From: Takakia lepidozioides
Taxonomy: Eukaryota > Streptophyta > Takakiopsida > Takakiales > Takakiaceae
Assembly: GCA_030704615.1 (NCBI GenBank)
Contig: CM060733.1
Location: forward strand, 51,644,001 to 51,708,000
Length of the DNA stretch: 64,000 nt
Reading direction: 5' to 3'
Below the pieces are notes generated by a model, which did not search any database, was not told the origin of the DNA, and worked only from the letters and a program-made list of their open reading frames with translations. Made by a program: the position numbers and the translations under genes. Below are positions 58,087 to 64,000 of this stretch, one piece after another; the first letter of the stretch is position 1; each line of letters opens with the position of its first letter.

Positions 58087-58873
58087 ATCACCAGCACGCC
58101 AAAAACAAATTCTGACTGCCAGCTGTTCGAGTTGAAACCGCTTGCCTTATTCACGTTCCAATGGTCTGATACCCAGCTGGCATGCAATTGTTGTTGCAAG
58201 AGGTGTGGGAAGGATTCTCAATGGTATGAGCAGGGACCCAGAGAGAGGAAGTCTTGGTAGGTTAGCCTTAGAAGGCCGAGGTAGTCATAACTGGGAGGAC
58301 AAAAGGGGATAAAAGACATGGCTCTCACTATTCTGGGGCTCTAATACATGAGGTGGCGTGAGATAGGAAATGAGAAGCAGTACATATACCATTCTTTTGC
58401 TCAATTTAGTGAGCATTTCCCAGGATAATAAGTATTCGTGTGGTGAGTTTTCTAGTCATCGGAGAGCATTGGGGCAGTGAAATCTTCCTCCTCAAACACA
58501 AAAATGATCTTTGAAAAACTTTGCAGAGATGGGGAGCGCTCTGCCAGCCAATCCTCACCTCAGCTTTCTTATAAAGCTCCCTCTTGGTTGGAGATGTTGC
58601 AAAAACCAGAGGCAAATGCTTATAATTGCACCTATACTTGAAAAGAGGATTCATAAAGCACAATGCTATCATGTGTGGTGAGTGAAGTATGTGTGGCTTG
58701 CTTATATGAGTAACAAGGGGTAACTCTGAAACCATCTCTAGGATAATCCTTTCTCAAAAAGTGACTCACGTCTCAATTTGATGGGCAAATTGAATGCTTT
58801 GTCAAAAGATTAAAATGAAAGTAGAAACCCAAAGTGGCATATTGTGACGAGTCCCAACTTGGGTAAATCAAAT
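58087..58873. other. Convergent 3' region between GME and the polyamine oxidase
   Basis: This contains the 3' untranslated regions of both genes. No coding region is seen. No clear polyadenylation signal can be singled out. Confidence 0.5.
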
Positions 58874-61322
58874 TCAATCTGAATAACCATAATGGTGCAG
58901 CAGGCGATTGGCCTCACGCAAGCCACTCCGATGTGCACCATGTGTGGTGCCATAGTAGTGTCGGTCAGTAGCTTCCCCAGCAAACAACAGCTGCAAGGGT
59001 GCAACAGAATCCTGCTTTATGACTGTGTCCTTGGTTTGGTTTGGAAGAGGCTCTGCAAGTGTATCTATGTCCGCCCCACTTCCATCAACTGCCATGTATG
59101 AGTAAGAACCTCGGAAGTGGGGATTTGTTCCCCAGCTGCTGCGTAAAATCGAGTTTACATGACCCGGCTCTTCCCCAAATCTAGAGAGAGTGTTGACAAT
59201 GCCCCTTACAACTTCATTGTCAGAGGCAGACTCGAGCTCAAGTGCCTCCTGCCCCGTGTACCATGACTGCAATACGCAAGATTTCAAGTTTGTAGGATAG
59301 ATAGAAAAGAGCTTGCGGGCCCAGTGGGGCACTGCCTGAGGGGCATTAGCTGGCTCAAGTGGTGCAGTCTTGTCAAAGATGAACAGCAACGGGTGTAACT
59401 GTCCTTCCGGAGGTCTCTCAAACTCCACAAAGACCTTATCCACCACGCCAAAGCCTAATCTGGCTATGGATTTTAACTTGTGATTTGGCAAAGCTGGCTC
59501 AAACAATCCTGCAGTAAGTTGTTCATCCTTCTCGCATGAACTTCCTTCTAGAGATGTGGGTAAGTTCCCTCCTGCCGACCAATCGGAATCCTCCCTTGTA
59601 TTGCTGATTTTTTCTCTATCTATCTCACCTTTTAGGACCCCAAGCGAGACTGTAACAATTACATGTTCGGCTTCAATGACCAATCCTCCCTCACAATGTA
59701 CCCGCACCGGGGCCCCTGGAGACTCAAAGGATTGAGACCCATCTCCACTCCACTGAATCCTCACAACGTGTTTTCCAAACTGGATAGTGCCCTCTGGCAA
59801 GCCATTTGCCAGGGCTTGCACTACACTAGAGTACCCTTTTGCTATGGAAATGTTTGCACCAGGGAACTCTTTGTATTCGCTGAAGGCATTCAAGTTCAGA
59901 TCATACAGCGAACCGGCCCCTGTTACAGAGCGATCTAGATTCTCAAGCATTGTAAATACACCCTCTTGGACCTTGCGTAGATCCCACAGCTGGCTGAGCC
60001 CGTGGTCACCATCCTGCTTTGACTTTTCCTGGAAAGACAAACAAGACAGTCTAGCATGAAAACAACACGGGACTGTATTCTTTCAACCAATCTGTTTGCC
60101 GGGCATAGTTCCCAAGGCTCCCCCGACTATGATTAAGCGACCGCAATGACTTCACTGCTGTCAAGCTATGCCAGTCCTTGAATTCAGAAACACTCCTCTC
60201 TAGCCAAATACGGTGGGTTTACATTACTTATCACAGCGAGGGGACTATCCCTCCAGTGCACATCACAGTAAACATCCACAAAAGATCTGAAAGAACCTAA
60301 AAACTACTGATCATACCAGGTGGAATGCTGAAGGAGCTGAAGCAATGGAATTTCCCGGCCTCCCAGTTTCCACTGCATTCTCATGTTGGGATATGAATCT
60401 ATCAAACCCCTGCCTTAAGAAGGCCCCGACACTATTGCAGTGATCATTTTCGTCCATGGCAATATCGTCACTCTTGACCCCGACACCGACCAATTTCTTG
60501 GCCGCCAACTCTCCCACTGCTTGGGCCTCCCGAAACAACCCCCTGTCATTGCCAGAATATACGTTTGCATTCCACATTGTTTAATAGAAATTATGCTTTC
60601 ACCGGGTCCCCCTTCCACCCTCCCCCTCTCGGCACAAATTTGGCAATGATGTAACAGAGTACATCGCCTGCATATGAGCTCTGAATATACAATTGTCACT
60701 GACATTGGCACTAGCGGATTTGAGGCTTCCAAAGATTGAGTAGCAGAAGGACCAAACGTCCTATTATGAAGGCACATCCTCCTTTCCCTCAAATTTCTAA
60801 GTTCTCCATCTGCCTTGAAGCAAGTGATCTCAAGACAACAAATCCAATCTTCCTTTGATCACAAATTTGCGTGTGAGGGTTGCCACTATGGCACTGTTGA
60901 TAAGAGGATCTGAGGTGTAGATCTTACCTATAGAGATCCACCACAGGCTGATAAATGGACGGATCCACGTCTGACCCACCCTCAGTTCTCACACCTGCTT
61001 TCAGGGAGTGACGAATCCCGTCCTTACCCTCCCATGATTGATCTGCCTCCAAAGCTCCAATCGCCTCGGCAATTTTATACACTGGGCTTCCCTCAATACC
61101 ATGTATCCAAGTTGCCCCTAATTCCACTCTCTCCCCCCCAATCTCTGCTGTACAAATTCTTCCCCCAACTCTGTGACTGGCCTCTAGGACTGTCAATTCA
61201 AACCTGGACTCAGCTATACTGGATTGCAACAATCGGTGTGCAGCAGTCACACCTGCCATCCCTGCCCCAACAATTACCACTCGAGGCTTTTCAACACTCT
61301 TGCTGTCTTCTTCTTGCTTCAT
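58874..61322 (-). CDS. Polyamine oxidase, PAO5-like, 591 aa, three coding exons
   Basis: FAD-dependent amine oxidases of this group oxidise spermine or thermospermine, producing hydrogen peroxide. The Arabidopsis relative PAO5 is a thermospermine oxidase. Exons by eye on the minus strand: 61322-60928, 60542-60317 and 60028-58874, all with GT-AG introns. The start is the ATG at 61322. An upstream ATG in frame is rejected because a TTTTCTCAG acceptor at 61353 marks a 5' untranslated exon boundary. The protein has the FAD motif VVIVGAGMAG (residues 15-24), LEASHRVGGRI, GATWIHGIEGSPVYKIAEA, then AEHVIVTVSLGVLKG, FRGSYSYMAVDGSG and the FAD-binding LLFAGEATDRHYYGTTHGA near the end. Compared with PAO5 (about 533 aa) it has an extra acidic insertion of about 30 residues after VTVSLGVLKG. 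No signal peptide, so probably cytosolic. Intact. Confidence 0.93.
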
Positions 61323-61352
61323 CTTGTATTGCCTTGCACTTGAATGCACTTT

Positions 61353-62989
61353 CTGAGAAAACAATACATGACACAATTGAGTCAAGAAAGTGAGTCCCAA
61401 TGTTGGAAGCAACAAATGACAGTAGATTAAGATGACTCGTGCCTACCGCCAACACACCAACTCTTGGCCTAAGAAGTACCAAGCCCAAGTCATGCACCAA
61501 ACTACTAATACTAAAGAAGTCAAGTCATTAATCTTATGGTCTTGGGGTGTGTAAGATAAGGTAATAACCATGAGTGAAAATGCAGCTCATCAAACACACC
61601 GTGGGTTTTTAAGAAAGTGAACCTAGAGGTAAAGGGTTATTTGCCAAACAGAGGGAATAAGAAATGAAGTGCACAGGTGCCAAGTACATAATTACGAAGA
61701 AACAATTTTCTCCCAAAAAGAGATTCGATTTGAGAGCCTAGCCAACCTGACGAAGCGTCTACGTTAATTTGGCCTGGACACAAAGCATTTATAGCTAGTG
61801 ACATATTACGTAAATGCATCCAATTCGGTTGATTGCAGACCTCCTCTCAATTCTTCAAGTTACAAATCTGAAGCCACTTGTTTATTGAAGCTCCAGCATG
61901 TCACCTGGATTCTTTGCAAGCGTATGCTCGTTGACCGCCTATAAAAGGACGTCGAATCTGGGTCACCTACAAATGAAACCTGCAAATCGCAGGCGCAACG
62001 ATGGTAGAAACTCTTCAAAGACGTCCACTGATTTTGAAGATGAAACATGACCCTGGTATTGCACAGACGATGTGAGAGAGAGGTGATGGTGGTGGTGGCA
62101 GGTATATGGTTTGAGAATGCCAAACGAGACATGGATTCCTCTCACTGTAACGGAGCAAAAGCTGGAAAACCCCTCCAAAACTTTCAATCGGGTTGTGGAA
62201 CTGTGAACGGACACTTAATCTCCTGTGCACAGCACCCACATAACCAAATCTTATAAAAGAATCAGCACTTCCACATCAAACGACATGAACACTCCACTCT
62301 TCTCTATCCACCGTGTCCAGACTCTGGAAAGCGGTTTCTTTGCAACTCAGGGCAAACCTGCTCCGACGATTATCGTCCACGAGACGACGATACTTATATC
62401 ATGTATATGCAATGGAACAGATGAATATTGAAGTGTTAGCTATTGCGTTCACACTTCATACATCTGAGAGACAGAGAGAGAGTATACATGACATTGAAAT
62501 CCTCAAGGTACGAACTACGAACCCCAACCACTGGGCTGCCTGCTCAAGTATAAGGGTGCAGACCTCATCAAATCCTTACTTGTCGTTCCATTTTTTTCAA
62601 CCACCCAACACAGGTGCATGTTTGTATGCCTCTCTCGATAGGCAACTTCCATGATTATTTTCAGGTGTCTCTGTGCCCTGCCATCAGGTACTACTACTGG
62701 TACTTGGTTGTCACTTCACTGAGCATCACCCTCATTTTGGCGAGGTCACTTCCCCAAAGATACAGGTGTTGCTTGCCCAAAAAATTTCTCCAGGTTCTTG
62801 TATAGTGTTGCTTATCAATGTGGCATGTGTATGTATGTACATGAAGATTCTGTTGAGTTCTGTTTCAACACATAAGCAGACATTGGTGGCTGTTCACCTG
62901 CCAACAGTAAAGGCTCAGCCTGGAGGTGAAAAAGCACAGTCATATGAAGAACCACAGGCCCGCACATGATATGGAGCACCTGATATTGA
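61353..62989. other. Upstream of the polyamine oxidase, no further gene recognised
   Basis: The PAO 5' intron begins at 61353 on the minus strand. Its first exon must lie further right but cannot be placed. Open frames at 62015-62969 have no domain. Confidence 0.4.
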
Positions 62990-63570
62990 CGTGGAATGTA
63001 CTCTGCTTCCCAGTATCTTGAGGTTCTGATTGGAGCTGATCACTTCAAGGAGAAAACAAAAGAGATTCAAGATCAAATAGCAGATTGAAGAAGATACCAG
63101 AACTGGGGAACGAGTTGTCTGCAATGCAGAGAAGAGGGAAGAACCTAAGTGGCAGAAATGTCTAGGCAGGCTTTTCCTAGGTAAAATCTGTCTTCTTCCT
63201 ACTACAATTGTGTGCTAAACACTTGCAGTACTTAGTTTGAGTTAGAGGCTCAAAGGAGACTGCTAGTTTGAAGGAAGCTCGTGACTCTGTACAGATTGCT
63301 TGTTCCGAGTACCAGCAGCCACTCTACTGCTGGAGACTTGACTTGAAAATTCTGCACAATGAATGTCTCGATTAAATTGGGTAAAGCAAATGACTGGAGG
63401 AAAAAGAGCGGAAGAAAGACTGTAAGGGAAAGAGATTTATGCTTGAGAACGAACTAAAGAAGCTCAATACCGATGAACATGAATTATTACAGAAGAAATG
63501 TCAGCTACAAGTTGGGAAGTTAAGGACCTTGAGCCAACCTCCAGGTGATGACCTTCCACAAATCTGACTC
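62990..63570 (+). pseudogene. Decayed coiled-coil protein fragment
   Basis: Read across frames, several protein-like segments follow one another: DHFKEKTKEIQDQIAD, then TRTGERVVCNAEKREEPKWQ, then ELEAQRRLL, then LEEKERKKDCKGKRFMLENE with LKKLNTDEHELLQKK. The charge pattern is that of coiled coil. Stops and frame changes break every segment. No known family is recognised. It could be an old gene relic or unrecognised exons of a real gene, since intron borders were not resolved. Confidence 0.35.
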
Positions 63571-64000
63571 ACTGAATCTGTACTAAATCCTGCAAATGCT
63601 TCTTGACAATTGATAAGCCCAGCTTACCGGATGTGAATTTCTTCAACCCCGGTTGCTAAGAGGTGCGTAAAAGTGACAATATAGTGCTAACCTAAACCTG
63701 CCAAGAGTACAATGGTAAATTGCCAACGTCTGTCACATGCAGTATGTGCCCTAATCAAGTAGGAGACGTGAACTTTGCATTCTGTAAGGCGAGTCTCCTA
63801 CTATTGTCTGCCATCAAAGGAAAATTCCGAGGTGAATCTTGCCATAGAGACATCCTTCAAACCAAAACCTGCTCTCTACTCCTTCACCTCACACGGCAGA
63901 CGGCTCCTCTCTAAGAGCCTGCGTTCCTGAATTTGCACAGTAACACTTACACAATAAAAGGCTTATCCGCCTTGTTTGATCCTTGCTACCACCCGGCTCA
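63571..64000. other. No recognisable gene
   Basis: The end of the window. A frame at 63720-63914 (CSMCPNQVGDVNFAFCKASL) has several cysteines but no family pattern. Confidence 0.3.

Noticed and set aside
61323-61415. Upstream in-frame start for the polyamine oxidase
   Set aside because: A splice acceptor at 61353 interrupts the upstream part, and the residues do not resemble family N-termini.

Overview
The window is nuclear DNA of a land plant. Three intron-bearing host genes support this: a PADRE/DUF4228 gene, GDP-mannose 3,5-epimerase and a PAO5-like polyamine oxidase. They sit among decayed plant-type transposons: chromovirus, hAT, a probable CACTA end, a LINE fragment and tRNA-derived SINEs. 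The PPR wording, the protein-kinase-like family with an HNDLSPDN loop and the hAT wording fit a seed-free plant (bryophyte, lycophyte or fern) better than a flowering plant. The species cannot be fixed from sequence alone.

Layout. 0.8-7.2 kb: a gag pseudogene and a kinase-like pseudogene on the minus strand, then a broken coding unit of about 3.5 kb on the plus strand with no domain I recognise, followed by a 10-bp minisatellite. 9.2-11.0 kb: phased TGACGTGG motifs with a hairpin, then a PPR pseudogene split by a small LTR-like element. 11.4-12.3 kb: a probable CACTA end and a small pseudogene. 12.6-19.2 kb: a dead hAT transposase gene lying between two long arrays of short GCGACCGCC/GGCGGTCGC palindromes with a period near 50 bp. 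19.4-25.0 kb: two oppositely oriented halves of a chromodomain Ty3 retrotransposon. 28-31.8 kb: a second hAT-like relic between long inverted arms, again with short palindromes. 33-35 kb: tandem repeats and a SINE.

35.6-64 kb is gene-bearing: the PADRE/DUF4228 gene (coding exon 38.04-39.03 kb), a long stretch without clear genes, a LINE relic (48.3-48.6 kb), SINE-like sequences (51-52.4 kb), GME (55.09-58.09 kb, plus, six exons, 384 aa) and the polyamine oxidase (58.87-61.32 kb, minus, three coding exons, 591 aa). The last two converge with about 0.8 kb between their stop codons. GME belongs to ascorbate and cell-wall sugar metabolism and the oxidase to polyamine catabolism. Nothing in the sequence shows that they work together.

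The points most worth checking are: (1) an 11-base match between the predicted RNA start of the chromovirus LTR and its primer site, which suggests tRNA-independent self-priming; (2) palindrome arrays around two different hAT relics; (3) premature stops that are mostly TAG where CAG is a plausible ancestor, as expected from deamination at methylated CHG sites; (4) the unidentified 3.7-7.15 kb coding unit. All splice sites and frames were read by eye.
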